Shown: positions 1 through 10,380, counted from the first letter of the stretch. The stretch is 64,000 nucleotides of DNA from Pseudomonas mosselii (GCF_005796105.1 NZ_VAUO01000002.1:852350-916349), one strand, 5' to 3'. Translations and numbers: made by a program. Notes: generated from the sequence alone by a model not told the origin.

Positions 1-333
1 GCGGCACAAGGCCGCTCTCATAGAACTACACATAACTTGTTGATTTAGAAGGAATCTGTGGGAGCGGGCTTGCCCGCGAACACCGGCAAAGCCGGTGCCA
101 TACACCGAGTCGCCTGCTTCGCGGGCAAGTCGGGGCGCCGAACCGCCGCTCCCACAGGGTACGCGGAGCGCTTGCGAAATCAGTTCTCTGCGCGACAGCG
201 CAGCCCAAAGGGCTGGGTGATCTCCTACAGGGGCCTGCGATCATTCAGCTATCGCGTTCCACTGTAGGAGCGGCCTTGCCGGGGCGCCGGACCGGCCGGA
301 AAGGGCCGCAAAGCGGCCCCCTGCGATCTCGGA
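1..333. repeat. Intergenic stretch with two REP-type palindromes
   Basis: No gene is seen here. Bases 57-67 (TGTGGGAGCGG) pair with 146-156 (CCGCTCCCACA), enclosing smaller palindromes such as ACCGGCAAAGCCGGT; this is the usual look of a Pseudomonas REP pair. A second element at 263-320 contains the nested palindromes GGCCGCAAAGCGGCC and CCGGACCGG and sits 13 bases past the gdhA stop codon. It probably also marks the gdhA 3' end, although no T-run follows. The 263-320 element recurs exactly, inverted, at 12238-12295. Confidence 0.75.
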
Positions 334-1674
334 TCAGACCACGCCTTGCGCCAGCATGGCATCGGCCACCTTGACGAAGCCCGCGATGTTCGCGCCCTTG
401 ACGTAGTTGACCGTGCCATCGGCCTCTTGCCCGTAGTGCACGCACGCGTGGTGGATCGACTGCATGATGTTGTGCAGCTTGCTGTCCACTTCACCAGCCG
501 TCCACAGCAGGCGCATGGCGTTCTGCGACATTTCCAGGCCCGACACGGCGACGCCGCCGGCGTTGGATGCCTTGCCCGGTGCGTACAGAATGCCTGCTTC
601 GATGAACAGGTCCACGGCATCCAGCGTGGTCGGCATGTTGGCGCCTTCGGCCACGCAGATGCAGCCATTACCCAGCAGCGTGCGGGCATCGTCGAGGTTC
701 AGCTCGTTCTGGGTCGCGCACGGTAGGGCGATATCGCACGGCAGGCTCCACGGAGTCTGGCCCTTGCGGAACTCCAGGCCGAAATCGCCGGCCAGTTCGC
801 TGAGGCGACCACGCTTGACGTTCTTGAGCGTCATCAGCGCCTCCCACTGGGCATCGTTCAGGCCAGCTTCGCAGAACAGCGTGCCTTCGGAGTCGGACAG
901 CGAGATCACCTTGCCGCCCAGATCCATCACCTTGCGCGCCGCATACTGGGCGACGTTGCCCGAACCGGAGATCGCCACGCGATGACCGTCGATGCGCTTG
1001 TCCTGGCGCTTGAGCATTTCTTCGGCGAAGTACACACAACCGTAGCCGGTGGCTTCCGGGCGGATCAGGCTGCCGCCATAGGTCATGCCTTTACCGGTCA
1101 GCACCGAAGTGAACTGGTTGGCCAGGCGCTTGTACTGGCCGAACATGAAGCCGATCTCACGGGCGCCCACACCGATGTCACCGGCCGGCACGTCGCAGTC
1201 GGCACCGATGTGGCGGTACAGCTCGCTCATGAACGCCTGGCAGAAGCGCATCACTTCGGCGTCGCTCTTGCCCTTTGGATCGAAGTCCGAGCCGCCTTTG
1301 CCGCCGCCCATGGGCAACGAGGTCAGGGAGTTCTTGAAGGTCTGCTCGAAGGCCAGGAACTTGAGCACGCTCAGGTTCACCGACGGGTGGAAGCGCAAGC
1401 CGCCCTTGTACGGGCCGATGGCGCTGTTCATCTGGATGCGGTACCCACGGTTGACCTGGACCTTGCCCTGGTCATCGACCCACGACACCCGGAACAGCAC
1501 GGCGCGCTCGGGCTCGACGATACGCTCGAGGACACCGGCTTGCAGGTAGTGCGGGTTGGCCTCGAGGAACGGCCACAGGGTACGCAGCACCTCCTCCACC
1601 GCCTGGTGGAATTCCGGTTGTCCGGGATCACGTTGTTGCAGGCGTGCGAGGAAATTGTCGACAGATTCGATCAT
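334..1674 (-). CDS. gdhA: NADP-type glutamate dehydrogenase
   Basis: A 446-residue cytosolic enzyme that interconverts 2-oxoglutarate plus ammonia and glutamate, an entry point for nitrogen assimilation. The substrate-binding glycine-rich motif PMGGGKGGSDFDPKGKSD lies near residue 120 and holds the catalytic lysines. A Rossmann motif (SGSGNVAQYAA) is near residue 235. Length and the N-terminal region (MIESVDNFLARLQQRDPGQ) match the hexameric bacterial NADP enzyme, so the ATG at 1674 is accepted. It is transcribed alone, away from the REP-rich 1675-1933 region, and no frame damage is seen. Cofactor choice (NADP rather than NAD) is inferred from family resemblance. Confidence 0.95.
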   Translation of the reverse strand: MIESVDNFLARLQQRDPGQPEFHQAVEEVLRTLWPFLEANPHYLQAGVLERIVEPERAVLFRVSWVDDQGKVQVNRGYRIQMNSAIGPYKGGLRFHPSVNLSVLKFLAFEQTFKNSLTSLPMGGGKGGSDFDPKGKSDAEVMRFCQAFMSELYRHIGADCDVPAGDIGVGAREIGFMFGQYKRLANQFTSVLTGKGMTYGGSLIRPEATGYGCVYFAEEMLKRQDKRIDGHRVAISGSGNVAQYAARKVMDLGGKVISLSDSEGTLFCEAGLNDAQWEALMTLKNVKRGRLSELAGDFGLEFRKGQTPWSLPCDIALPCATQNELNLDDARTLLGNGCICVAEGANMPTTLDAVDLFIEAGILYAPGKASNAGGVAVSGLEMSQNAMRLLWTAGEVDSKLHNIMQSIHHACVHYGQEADGTVNYVKGANIAGFVKVADAMLAQGVV

Positions 1675-1933
1675 GGTAGACGTCTCACCAAGAGGGATTG
1701 TTTATTGGTTTTTTCGCGAATGTACCAAGAAGCAATCGCACTACAACAGGGCAAAATGTCGTTTTTCTGAATTTTTTGGTGCGTTTTCTATAAATGTATA
1801 CAAAGCCATGTATCGGAGTAGCTTTATTCGCGGGCAAGCTCGCTCCCCCAGATACCGCCCAGGCCAAGGACTTTCTGCTCTCCTGTGGGAGCGGGCTTGC
1901 CCGCGAATAAAGCCCACGCCACTTTCCAGTCAG
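1675..1933. repeat. gdhA upstream region with inverted REP pair
   Basis: The gdhA promoter must lie here. Bases 1790-1802 are AT-rich and include the 8-bp palindrome TGTATACA (1795-1802), a possible operator but too short to assign. Bases 1820-1912 carry two REP units in opposite orientation (GCGGGCAAGCTCGCTCCC and GGGAGCGGGCTTGCCCGC), forming a BIME-like hairpin pair between gdhA and ettA. Confidence 0.6.
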
Positions 1934-1971
1934 GCACAAAAATGGGGCCACTTATGGCCCCATTTTTGTGC
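1934..1971 (-). terminator. Strong terminator hairpin downstream of ettA
   Basis: A perfect 17-bp stem (left arm beginning GCACAAAAATGGGGCC) closes on a 4-base loop CTTA. A-tracts on one arm and T-tracts on the other make it a symmetrical, potentially bidirectional intrinsic terminator. It starts 13 bases past the ettA stop codon, so it most likely ends the ettA transcript. Confidence 0.9.
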
Positions 1972-1984
1972 AACCGAAACGGGC

Positions 1985-3652
1985 TTACTGGGCCAGTTTC
2001 TTGTGACGGACACGGTGCGGTTGAGCAGCGGCGTCGCCCAGGCGTTTCTTGCGATCGGCTTCGTACTCGGTGTAGTTACCTTCGAAGAACACCACGCTCG
2101 AGTCGTCCTCGTACGCCAGGATGTGGGTCGCCACGCGGTCCAGGAACCAACGGTCGTGGGAGATCACGATCGCGGCGCCTGGGAAGTCCAGCAGGGCTTC
2201 CTCCAGGGAACGCAGGGTTTCCACGTCGAGGTCGTTGGACGGTTCGTCCAGCAGCAGCACGTTGCCGCCCTCTTTCAGGGTCAAGGCCAGGTGCAGACGG
2301 CCACGCTCACCACCGGAGAGGTCCTTGACGAACTTCTGCTGGTCGCCGCCCTTGAAGTTGAAGCGGCCAACATAGGTACGCGACGGGATCTCGTAGCTGC
2401 CGATACGGATTTGGTCGGAGCCATCGGAAATTTGCTGGAACACGGTCTTGCTGCCGTCCAGGTCCTCACGGCTCTGGTCGACGCAGGCCAGTTGCACGGT
2501 TTCGCCGATCTCGATGCTGCCCGAGTCCGGTTGTTCCTTGCCCATCAGCATGCGGAACAGGGTCGACTTACCGGCACCGTTACCACCGATCACGCCAACG
2601 ATCGCGCCCTTGGGCATGGAGAACGACAGGTTGTCGATCAGCACACGATCACCATAGCCCTTGGTGACGTTCTTGAACTCGATGACCTTGTCGCCCAGGC
2701 GCGGACCTGCCGGGATGTAGATCTCGTTGGTCTCGCTGCGCTTCTGGAACTCTTGCGACTGCATCTCTTCGAAGCGCTGCAGACGCGCCTTGGATTTGGA
2801 CTGGCGAGCCTTGGCGCCTTTGCGCACCCACTCCAGCTCTTCTTTCATGGCCTTTTCGTGAGCGCTCTGCTGCTTGGATTCCTGCGCCAGACGCTCGGAC
2901 TTGGCTTCCAGCCAACCCGAGTAGTTGCCTTCGTACGGGATGCCAGCACCGCGGTCCAGTTCGAGGATCCAACCGGCGACGTTGTCCAGGAAGTACCGGT
3001 CGTGGGTGATCGCCACCACGGTGCCGGGGAAATCGTGCAGGAAGCGCTCGAGCCAGGCGACCGAGTCGGCGTCCAGGTGGTTGGTTGGCTCGTCGAGCAG
3101 CAGCATGTCGGGTGCCGACAGCAGCAGACGGCACAAGGCCACACGGCGCTTTTCACCACCGGAGAGGTGCTCGATCTTCGCGTCCCAGGCTGGCAGGCGC
3201 AGGGCGTCGGCGGCGACGTCCAGTTGGCGCTCCAGGTTGTGACCGTCAGAGGCTTGCAGGATGGCTTCGAGCTTGGCCTGTTCGGCGGCCAGTTTGTCGA
3301 AGTCGGCATCCGGATCGGCGTAGGCAGCGTAGACCTCGTCCAAGCGAGCCTGGGCGTCCTTGATCACGCTGACGGCTTCCTCGACCACTTCACGCACGGT
3401 CTTGCTCGGGTCGAGCTGTGGCTCCTGGGGCAGGTAGCCGACATTGATGTCGGGCATCGGACGGGCTTCGCCGTCGAACTCCTTGTCGACGCCCGCCATG
3501 ATGCGCAGCAGGGTCGATTTACCCGCACCGTTCAGACCGAGTACGCCGATCTTGGCGCCAGGGAAGAACGACAGGGAAATGTTCTTGAGAATTTCCCGCT
3601 TCGGCGGCACGACCTTGCTCAGCCGATGCATGGTGTAGACGTATTGAGCCAA
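1985..3652 (-). CDS. ettA: Energy-dependent translational throttle protein EttA (ABC-F ATPase)
   Basis: A 555-residue soluble ABC-F protein that binds the ribosomal E site and gates entry into elongation according to ATP/ADP. It has two ABC cassettes without membrane segments: Walker A motifs GLNGAGKST (about residue 40) and GGNGAGKST (about 360), and signatures LSGGE in both halves followed by LLLDEP. The charged inter-cassette linker near 245-300 is typical. The start is placed at TTG 3652 because it gives the family N-terminus [13 protein letters not shown] and leaves AGAGG at a normal 8-base distance; a TTG two codons upstream would sit almost on top of that site. Confidence 0.95.
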   Translation of the reverse strand: MAQYVYTMHRLSKVVPPKREILKNISLSFFPGAKIGVLGLNGAGKSTLLRIMAGVDKEFDGEARPMPDINVGYLPQEPQLDPSKTVREVVEEAVSVIKDAQARLDEVYAAYADPDADFDKLAAEQAKLEAILQASDGHNLERQLDVAADALRLPAWDAKIEHLSGGEKRRVALCRLLLSAPDMLLLDEPTNHLDADSVAWLERFLHDFPGTVVAITHDRYFLDNVAGWILELDRGAGIPYEGNYSGWLEAKSERLAQESKQQSAHEKAMKEELEWVRKGAKARQSKSKARLQRFEEMQSQEFQKRSETNEIYIPAGPRLGDKVIEFKNVTKGYGDRVLIDNLSFSMPKGAIVGVIGGNGAGKSTLFRMLMGKEQPDSGSIEIGETVQLACVDQSREDLDGSKTVFQQISDGSDQIRIGSYEIPSRTYVGRFNFKGGDQQKFVKDLSGGERGRLHLALTLKEGGNVLLLDEPSNDLDVETLRSLEEALLDFPGAAIVISHDRWFLDRVATHILAYEDDSSVVFFEGNYTEYEADRKKRLGDAAAQPHRVRHKKLAQ

Positions 3653-3885
3653 AACCAAGCCCTCTATCAGATAGGTAAAGACATCGCCGTACGCCCAGAC
3701 GATGGCCTGGGAAGATATCTACGGGGTGCCATTGAACAAAGTGAGCCATTCTACGCCAAGTCGTGGCGTTGCACAGATGGGGCGGATGGCAGGAAGGCAT
3801 CGCAGCGCGGCGGGCGCAAAGCCTGCCCGCCCCACGGCTGTAGATCAGCCGCCAGGGGCGCGGGCAGACGCCGCAGCGCGGGGGC

Positions 3886-4278
3886 TCAGACGTGCGACTG
3901 CTTGGCCTTACCGCGCGGCAGGCGGCAGCGCTCCGATTGCTCGGCCAAGCGCGCAGCCCAGGCCGACTTGACGCTGAAAGCACCAGGCCGGGCCGGCGCG
4001 GTAACGGCCTTGGCGGCCGGTTTGCTCACCGACCTGGCGGGCGACGCCGCAGGCTTTGCGGCCAACTCGGCGGCAGGCTGCACGGCGGGCTTGGCTGACT
4101 TGCGCAGCTCGGCCAGCGATGGGCTCTTGTTCGCGCCGTTAGCGGCCGCCTCTGGCTTGGCCAGCGAACGCTGGCAGCTCTTGCAGGACACCTCTTCGGC
4201 CTTGGCGCTGCCGACCAGGGTCTGGCTGCTGCGCCCGCAGGCAGAATCGAGGCCATTGGTGGAATAGTGAGTGACCAA
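3886..4278 (-). CDS. Small hypothetical protein with CxxC motif and Ala/Pro/Lys-rich tail
   Basis: A 130-residue protein I cannot name. The N-terminal third has CGRSSQTLVGSAK followed by SCKSCQR, so Cys14, Cys33 and Cys36 could bind metal or form a disulfide. The middle is a low-complexity Ala/Lys/Pro segment that is probably disordered, and the C-terminus is basic. No signal peptide or membrane segment is seen. The start is TTG 4278, supported by GGAG nine bases upstream; no ATG fits. It lies between ettA and morA, on the ettA strand and divergent from morA. Codon use resembles the neighbours, so it is probably real rather than a shadow frame. Confidence 0.6.
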   Translation of the reverse strand: MVTHYSTNGLDSACGRSSQTLVGSAKAEEVSCKSCQRSLAKPEAAANGANKSPSLAELRKSAKPAVQPAAELAAKPAASPARSVSKPAAKAVTAPARPGAFSVKSAWAARLAEQSERCRLPRGKAKQSHV

Positions 4279-4478
4279 ACCTTACTTCTCCGATGCGTTG
4301 ACTATGAAGCGGGCGGCATTCTCGCACAGCTTGCAGGGACTTGCAGAATGCGTAGACCGGACGGCCACACATGATCACCACGACTGGCACTTTGCCATAA
4401 TTGAAGGCATGCTAGGCGCCTTAACCGTTGCAGCTATATAGTGCCGGGCTGTACGCCAGCCCACGGCATGCACCGTGC

Positions 4479-7400
4479 ATGGAACCCCTGCCATCGCCAG
4501 CTCAATCGCAGGACCAACGCTTGACCAATTTGACGCAAAAGCCTCCTCCGCGCACTGCCGCCTCTGCGGCCGGATCACACCTGCGTGGTTCGCTCAAGGG
4601 CGCGCTGGCGCTGCTGGCCTTGGTATTGCTGGGGTTGCTGCTGTGGCAAATGCTCACCCAGTTCCGGCACACCCAGGCAGACCTGCGTAACCAGAGTCTG
4701 ACCGGCAGCGCAGAACTGGCCGATCACCTTAACCTGAACATGGCGCTCAAGGCCCAGCAGGCGCTCAATGTGGTCCAAGCGTACGTCAAAACACCGGCAC
4801 CCAGCGCCCTGCCCAACCTGCTCGACACCTTGCAGCGACGCCTGCCGAGCCTGCGTCATCTGGCCTGGCTGGATGCCGACGGCAAGCTGCGCGGCGACAC
4901 CCTAGCCGGTAGCCCCGACCGTCAGTTGATTGACGAGCTGGTAAACCTGAATCAGGGCCATACCTACTTCTTCAGCAACGCCCCCGACAACCAGTTGATC
5001 TACCTGCTGCTGCGCCAGTCCACCGAACACGACCGTGGCTACTGGCTGCTACGCCTGAGCACTGACTACTACCAGGAACTCACCGAGCACCTTAACGGCT
5101 CGAACCATCCGCTGTGGCTGCTCGAAAACAGCCGCAACGGCGAGGTCATCGAGCGCCACGCGCCGACCCAGACCAGCGAGGTGCCGTTGCAGAGCGTGAT
5201 GCTGGCCTTCATCGACAACAGCACCTGGCAGTTGCGCGGGCTGTTCGACGAAGGCCTGGCGCGCAGCAAGCTGCTGCCGGCGCTGGTGGGCAAGTGCATA
5301 CTCGTGCTGTTCTGTGCCCTGCTGCCGGTACTGGCCCTGATCAACATGCGCCGCCGCCAGCGTGCCTTGCAGGAAGACCGCCGGCGCTATCAGGAAATCT
5401 TCGAAGGCACCGGCGTCGCGCTCTGCGTGCTCGACCTCTCCAGCCTGCCCGGCCAGCTCGACCGCTACCACCTGCGCAACCTCGCCGGGCTCAAGCAGAG
5501 CCTGGCACTGGACAGCAACCTGCGCCGCTCGCTACTACAGGAACTGAAGATCACCGAGATCAACCAGGTGGCCCGTCAGTTGCTCAATGTCGACTGCCAC
5601 GAAGGCGCCTGGCATCGCCTGATCGATGGCAGTGGCGCCGGCCGCGAGAGCATCGGCATGCAGTTGATCGATGCGCTGATCGAAGAGCGCCCGCAGTTGG
5701 AGCTTGAAGTACGCCTGCCCGCGCCGCGAGGTGGCGAGCTGCACCTGTGGCTGATGGCGCGTCTGCCCCAGCAACGACGCGACTACCAGGCGGTGATCCT
5801 GAGCATCAGCGATATCACCAGCCGCAAGCAGGTCGAATTGTCGTTGCTCGAACGCGAAAGCTTCTGGTCGGATGTGGTGCGCACCGTGCCCGATCAGCTT
5901 TACGTCCAGGACGTGCTCACCCAGCGCATGATCTTCAGCAACCGCCACCTCGGCCAGACCTTGGGCTACGACCGTGCAGAGCTGGCGCAGATGGGCGAAC
6001 GGTTCTGGGAACTGCTGCTGCACCCCGAAGACGCCGCGCACTACAACGCCCTACGCCAGCAGCAACTGGACGCAAGCTATGGCCAGTCGCTGCACTGCCA
6101 GTTACGTTTCCGTCATCATGACGGCGGCTGGCGCTGCTATGACATTCGCGAGCAGGTGCTGACCCGCGATGGCGATGGCCAGGTCACCCGCATCATCGGT
6201 GTGGGCAAGGACGTCACCGTACAGATCGAGGCCAGCGAGTCGCTGCGCGACAGCGAGCAGCGCTATCGCATGCTCGCCGAAAGCATCAGCGACGTGATCT
6301 TCTCGACCGATGGCCAGCTTCAGCTGAACTACGTCAGCCCGTCGGTGCAAGCCGTGCTGGGTTACCAGGCCGACTGGATCTTCGCCAACGGCTGGCAGTC
6401 GATCGTCGCCAACCCGGCGCAACTCACCGGTGTCTACAGCCTGATGGAGCGCGTCAGCAAGGCACTGGGCGACAACGCACAGTTGGCCCGGCTGCGCACC
6501 ACACTGCCTACTCAGCTGTTCCTGTTCGACTGCCTGCGCGCCGATGGGCGCAAGATCCCTATCGAGCTGCGCCTGGTCCTGGTGTGGGACGAGCACGAAC
6601 GCTTCGAAGGTGTACTCGGGGTCGGCCGCGACATCAGCCAGCAGCGCCGCGCCGAAAAAGACCTACGCATGGCCGCGACGGTCTTCGAGCATTCCACTTC
6701 GGCGATCCTGATCACCGACCCGGCAGGCTATATCGTCCAGGCCAACGAGGCCTTCAGCCGGGTCAGTGGCTACGAAGTGGCCGAAGTGCTCGATCAACTG
6801 CCAAGCATGCTCACCGTCGAACAGCAACAGGATGCGCACCTGGGCTACGTGCTCAAGCAACTCAACCAGCGCGGCAGTTGGGAGGGCGAGGTGTACCTCA
6901 AGCGCCGCAACGGCGAGCACTACCCGGCCTGGGTAGGCATTACCGCAGTTCTGGACGATGAGGGCGACCTGGCCAGCTACGTATGTTTCTTCACCGACAT
7001 CAGCGAACGCAAGGCCAGCGAACAGCGCATCCATCGCCTGGCCTACTACGACGCCCTCACCCACCTGCCCAACCGCACGCTATTCCAGGACCGCCTGTAC
7101 AACACCCTGCAGCAGGCCGAGCGACAGAAGACCTGGGTGGTGCTGATGTTCCTCGACCTGGACCGCTTCAAGCCGATCAACGACTCCCTCGGGCATGCCG
7201 CAGGCGACCGCATGCTCAAGGATATGGCCGAGCGCTTGCTGGCCTGCGTCGACAGCGACGACACCGTGGCACGCATGGGCGGCGACGAGTTCACCTTGCT
7301 GTTGCAGCCGCGGGCAACCCGCGAGCAAGCGCTCAACCGTGCGATCCATGTGGCCGAGAACATCCTCGCCGGCCTGGTGACACCGTTCGTGCTGGAAAAC

Positions 7401-8351
7401 CGTGAGTTCTTCGTCACCGCCAGTATCGGCATCGCACTAAGCCCACAGGATGGCAGTGAGCTCAGCCAGCTCATGAAGAACGCCGACACCGCCATGTACC
7501 ACGCCAAGGAGCGTGGCAAGAACAACTTCCAGTTCTATCAGGCGGACATGAACGCCAGCGCCCTGGAGCGCCTGGAGCTGGAAAGCGACCTGCGTCACGC
7601 ACTGGAGCAGAACGAGTTCATTCTCTACTACCAACCGCAGTTCAGCGGCGATGGCAAGCGCCTGACCGGCGCCGAGGCCTTGCTGCGCTGGCGTCACCCA
7701 ACCCGTGGCCTGGTGCCGCCAGGCGACTTCATCCCGGTCATCGAAGAACTGGGCCTGGTGGTGGATGTCGGCGACTGGGTCCTGCGCGAGGCCAGCCGGC
7801 AGCTCAAGGCCTGGCACCAGCAGAAGGTACGCGTACCGAAGGTGTCGGTTAACATCTCGGCGCGGCAGTTCTCCGACGGCCAACTGGGCACACGCATCGC
7901 CACCATCCTGGAGGAAACCGGCCTACCGCCGGCGTGCCTGGAACTGGAACTGACCGAGAGCATCCTGATGCGCGAGGTCAACGAAGCCATGCAGATCCTC
8001 GACAGCCTGAAGAACCTCGGTTTGAGCATCGCAGTCGACGACTTCGGCACCGGCTACTCGTCGCTCAACTACCTCAAGCAGTTCCCTATCGACGTGCTCA
8101 AGATCGACCGCACCTTCGTCGACGGCCTGCCTGAAGGCGAACAGGACGCGCAGATCGCCCGGGCGATCATCGCCATGGCCCACAGCCTGAACCTGGCGGT
8201 AATCGCCGAGGGCGTGGAAACCCACGAGCAGCTCGAATTCCTGCGTGAGCATGGGTGTGACGAAGTACAGGGCTACCTGTTCGGCCGACCAATGCCGGCC
8301 AACCAGTTCGAGGCGCAGTTCAGCAACGAAACGCTGTTCATGTTCCAGTGA
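4479..8351 (+). CDS. morA: Membrane c-di-GMP regulator MorA (PAS-GGDEF-EAL)
   Basis: About 1290 residues. A transmembrane helix (41-59), a roughly 200-residue extracytoplasmic sensor and a second helix (about 265-288) are followed by a PAS-like region (about 304-455), three clear PAS domains (from about 461, 595 and 735), a GGDEF domain and an EAL domain. GGDEF is intact at 934-938 and EAL at 1066-1068, with DDFGTGYSSL and EGVETHEQL further on, so both cyclase and phosphodiesterase activity are possible. No RxxD inhibitory site precedes GGDEF. The assignment to MorA rests on this architecture and on adjacency to glyA, as in P. aeruginosa (remembered synteny). The start is uncertain: TTG 4521 has AGGA eight bases upstream and may be the true start (1276 residues), while ATG 4479 lacks a good site. 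Confidence 0.85.
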   Translation: MEPLPSPAQSQDQRLTNLTQKPPPRTAASAAGSHLRGSLKGALALLALVLLGLLLWQMLTQFRHTQADLRNQSLTGSAELADHLNLNMALKAQQALNVVQAYVKTPAPSALPNLLDTLQRRLPSLRHLAWLDADGKLRGDTLAGSPDRQLIDELVNLNQGHTYFFSNAPDNQLIYLLLRQSTEHDRGYWLLRLSTDYYQELTEHLNGSNHPLWLLENSRNGEVIERHAPTQTSEVPLQSVMLAFIDNSTWQLRGLFDEGLARSKLLPALVGKCILVLFCALLPVLALINMRRRQRALQEDRRRYQEIFEGTGVALCVLDLSSLPGQLDRYHLRNLAGLKQSLALDSNLRRSLLQELKITEINQVARQLLNVDCHEGAWHRLIDGSGAGRESIGMQLIDALIEERPQLELEVRLPAPRGGELHLWLMARLPQQRRDYQAVILSISDITSRKQVELSLLERESFWSDVVRTVPDQLYVQDVLTQRMIFSNRHLGQTLGYDRAELAQMGERFWELLLHPEDAAHYNALRQQQLDASYGQSLHCQLRFRHHDGGWRCYDIREQVLTRDGDGQVTRIIGVGKDVTVQIEASESLRDSEQRYRMLAESISDVIFSTDGQLQLNYVSPSVQAVLGYQADWIFANGWQSIVANPAQLTGVYSLMERVSKALGDNAQLARLRTTLPTQLFLFDCLRADGRKIPIELRLVLVWDEHERFEGVLGVGRDISQQRRAEKDLRMAATVFEHSTSAILITDPAGYIVQANEAFSRVSGYEVAEVLDQLPSMLTVEQQQDAHLGYVLKQLNQRGSWEGEVYLKRRNGEHYPAWVGITAVLDDEGDLASYVCFFTDISERKASEQRIHRLAYYDALTHLPNRTLFQDRLYNTLQQAERQKTWVVLMFLDLDRFKPINDSLGHAAGDRMLKDMAERLLACVDSDDTVARMGGDEFTLLLQPRATREQALNRAIHVAENILAGLVTPFVLENREFFVTASIGIALSPQDGSELSQLMKNADTAMYHAKERGKNNFQFYQADMNASALERLELESDLRHALEQNEFILYYQPQFSGDGKRLTGAEALLRWRHPTRGLVPPGDFIPVIEELGLVVDVGDWVLREASRQLKAWHQQKVRVPKVSVNISARQFSDGQLGTRIATILEETGLPPACLELELTESILMREVNEAMQILDSLKNLGLSIAVDDFGTGYSSLNYLKQFPIDVLKIDRTFVDGLPEGEQDAQIARAIIAMAHSLNLAVIAEGVETHEQLEFLREHGCDEVQGYLFGRPMPANQFEAQFSNETLFMFQ

Positions 8352-8371
8352 CTGCCGCCCACGCCTGACCT

Positions 8372-8424
8372 CCTGTAGGAACGGCCTTACCGGAGCGCCG
8401 GATCGGCAAGACCGCTCCTACAGG
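8372..8424. repeat. REP-type palindrome between morA and glyA
   Basis: CCTGTAGGAACGGCCTTACC at the left pairs with GGCAAGACCGCTCCTACAGG at the right with few mismatches. The core (CGGAGCGCCGGATCGG) is shared with the REP units near 263 and 12238. It lies 20 bases past the morA stop codon and may protect or end that transcript. Confidence 0.75.
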
Positions 8425-8594
8425 GGTTCGCGCAGCCTTCTGAAAAGCGGACCAGGAAGTCAACTCCAGCCCAGTCACCACGCGGCCTGCAACATGAAGC
8501 CCATTGGTCCGCGACTTGATGCCACTTCATATGCCAGGCGTGAATCAATCGGTTAGAATGCCCCCCCAATTCAGCCCGATCCTTGAGGACCGCC

Positions 8595-9848
8595 ATGTTC
8601 AGCCGTGATTTGACCATTGCCAAGTACGACGCCGAGCTCTTCGAAGCCATGCAGCAAGAAGCCCTGCGCCAGGAAGAGCATATCGAGCTGATCGCTTCGG
8701 AAAACTACACTAGCCCCGCCGTCATGGAAGCCCAGGGTTCGGTACTGACCAACAAGTACGCCGAAGGCTACCCAGGCAAGCGCTACTACGGTGGCTGCGA
8801 ATACGTCGACGTGGTCGAGCAACTGGCCATCGACCGCGCCAAGGAGCTGTTCGGCGCCGACTACGCCAACGTCCAGCCGCACGCGGGCTCGCAAGCCAAC
8901 GCCGCCGTTTACCTGGCGCTGCTGTCGGCCGGTGACACCATCCTGGGCATGAGCCTGGCCCACGGCGGTCACCTGACCCACGGTGCCAGCGTTTCCTCCT
9001 CGGGCAAGCTGTACAACGCTATCCAGTACGGCATCGACGGTAACGGCCTGATCGACTACGACGAAGTCGAGCGCCTGGCGCTCGAGCACAAGCCGAAGAT
9101 GATCGTCGCCGGTTTCTCGGCCTACTCGCAGGTCCTGGACTTCGCGCGCTTCCGCGCCATCGCCGACAAGGTCGGTGCCTACCTGTTCGTCGACATGGCC
9201 CACGTGGCCGGCCTGGTTGCCGCTGGCGTCTACCCGAACCCAGTACCGTTCGCCGACGTGGTCACCACCACCACCCACAAAACCCTGCGCGGTCCACGTG
9301 GCGGCCTGATCCTGGCGCGCAAGAACGAAGAGATCGAGAAGAAGCTCAACTCCGCCGTCTTCCCTGGCGCCCAAGGTGGCCCGCTGGAGCACGTGATCGC
9401 CGCCAAGGCCATCTGCTTCAAGGAAGCCCTGCAGCCTGAGTTCAAGGCCTACCAGCAACAAGTGGTGAAGAACGCCCAGGCCATGGCCGAAGTGTTCATC
9501 GAGCGTGGTTTCGACGTCGTTTCCGGCGGCACCCAGAACCACCTGTTCCTGCTGTCGCTGATCAAGCAGGAAATCTCCGGTAAGGATGCCGACGCCGCTC
9601 TGGGCAAGGCCTTCATCACCGTCAACAAGAACTCGGTCCCGAACGACCCACGCTCCCCGTTCGTTACCTCGGGCCTGCGTTTCGGCACCCCTGCCGTCAC
9701 CACCCGCGGCTTCAAGGAAACCGAGTGCCGCGAACTGGCTGGCTGGATCTGCGACATCCTGGCCGACCTGAACAACGAAGCGGTGATCGACGCCGTACGT
9801 GAGAAGGTCAAGGCCATCTGCAAGAAGCTGCCGGTGTACGGCAACTGA
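8595..9848 (+). CDS. glyA: Serine hydroxymethyltransferase
   Basis: A 417-residue PLP enzyme that converts serine and tetrahydrofolate to glycine and 5,10-methylene-THF, feeding one-carbon metabolism. The PLP lysine is K229 in [14 protein letters not shown], and the N-terminus ([20 protein letters not shown]) and [11 protein letters not shown] substrate loop are canonical. ATG 8595 is chosen over an in-frame codon at 8583 because it gives the family N-terminus and follows GAGGA at normal spacing. A strong terminator follows. Pseudomonads usually carry more than one glyA; this is the copy linked to morA. Confidence 0.97.
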   Translation: MFSRDLTIAKYDAELFEAMQQEALRQEEHIELIASENYTSPAVMEAQGSVLTNKYAEGYPGKRYYGGCEYVDVVEQLAIDRAKELFGADYANVQPHAGSQANAAVYLALLSAGDTILGMSLAHGGHLTHGASVSSSGKLYNAIQYGIDGNGLIDYDEVERLALEHKPKMIVAGFSAYSQVLDFARFRAIADKVGAYLFVDMAHVAGLVAAGVYPNPVPFADVVTTTTHKTLRGPRGGLILARKNEEIEKKLNSAVFPGAQGGPLEHVIAAKAICFKEALQPEFKAYQQQVVKNAQAMAEVFIERGFDVVSGGTQNHLFLLSLIKQEISGKDADAALGKAFITVNKNSVPNDPRSPFVTSGLRFGTPAVTTRGFKETECRELAGWICDILADLNNEAVIDAVREKVKAICKKLPVYGN

Positions 9849-9870
9849 TTGACAGACTGCTGAAGTAAAG

Positions 9871-9896
9871 AGCCCGGCCATGTGCCGGGCTTTTTT
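9871..9896 (+). terminator. Intrinsic terminator of glyA
   Basis: The stem AGCCCGGC (9871-9878) pairs with GCCGGGCT (9884-9891), with loop CATGT and a run of six T. It lies 22 bases past the glyA stop codon. Confidence 0.93.
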
Positions 9897-10089
9897 GTGG
9901 GCGCTTACAGGGGGAATGCTGCAAGTGGCTGCGTAAAGTCCGCCGCCTATGGTTGTGCCAACACATGATTTATGTACATAAAGAGACGACCTACACTTAC
10001 AACAGAAACTTCCTACAACCTAATACAAGAAATAGTTTTGCGTTAAATATAACGTAGCCTGCAAATTCACAACCCCCACAATCACACGC
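9897..10089. other. AT-rich upstream region of the XRE gene with leader repeat copy 1
   Basis: Base composition turns AT-rich here. The last 40 bases (10051-10092) read AACGTAGCCTG, then a pyrimidine/A-rich segment, then ACAATCACACGCATG, and this arrangement is repeated at 10379-10413 downstream of the XRE gene. No Shine-Dalgarno sequence is visible before ATG 10090, so the XRE mRNA may be leaderless or poorly translated. A promoter is presumed within 9960-10050 but cannot be fixed by eye. Confidence 0.5.
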
Positions 10090-10380
10090 ATGGAAAACAA
10101 ACCTTGCCGTGGCCGACCTAAAGGCACCTTAGCCAACCACGCACCCTATGCCCGCGCATTAGGGACGGTGGTAAAGCAACTACGCGCTATCAAAAAGACC
10201 TCTCAAGAGGAACTGGCGATTACAGCGGGTATCGAACGCTCGCACATGGGTAAGATCGAACGCGGCGAACATTTACCATCACTAATACTGCTCATCAAAA
10301 TTGCAGTGGCATTGGAGTGCGAAACAGCAGAATTAATGAGGCGAATGGAAGAACACATCGCCAAAGCGGATAAAATTTAA
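10090..10380 (+). CDS. XRE-family helix-turn-helix regulator
   Basis: A 96-residue DNA-binding protein. A basic GRPKG tract near residue 8 is followed by a Cro/CI-type domain (about 24-85) with the helix-turn-helix SQEELAITAGIERSHMGKIE and the family-typical ERGEHLPSL. It has no effector domain. Size and motif resemble small repressors of accessory elements and restriction-modification controller proteins, but no R-M genes are nearby. Codon use and AT content differ from the surrounding core genes, suggesting acquisition. Near-identical sequence lies just upstream of it and just downstream, before the FlhE-like gene, making this protein the obvious candidate to control both. The target is inferred. 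Confidence 0.8.
   Translation: MENKPCRGRPKGTLANHAPYARALGTVVKQLRAIKKTSQEELAITAGIERSHMGKIERGEHLPSLILLIKIAVALECETAELMRRMEEHIAKADKI

Noticed and set aside
1795..1802. TGTATACA in the gdhA promoter as the same GntR site as at 16490
   Set aside because: Only the 8-base core is shared, and this core is expected by chance in AT-rich promoter DNA.
1556..4267. A 903-codon open frame on the plus strand across gdhA 5' end, ettA and the small hypothetical gene
   Set aside because: It is antisense to ettA, a clearly identified gene. High GC lowers stop codon frequency in the opposite frames, and the product has no family resemblance.
8571..9881. A 436-codon minus-strand frame across glyA
   Set aside because: Antisense shadow of glyA; no ribosome site and no recognisable domains.
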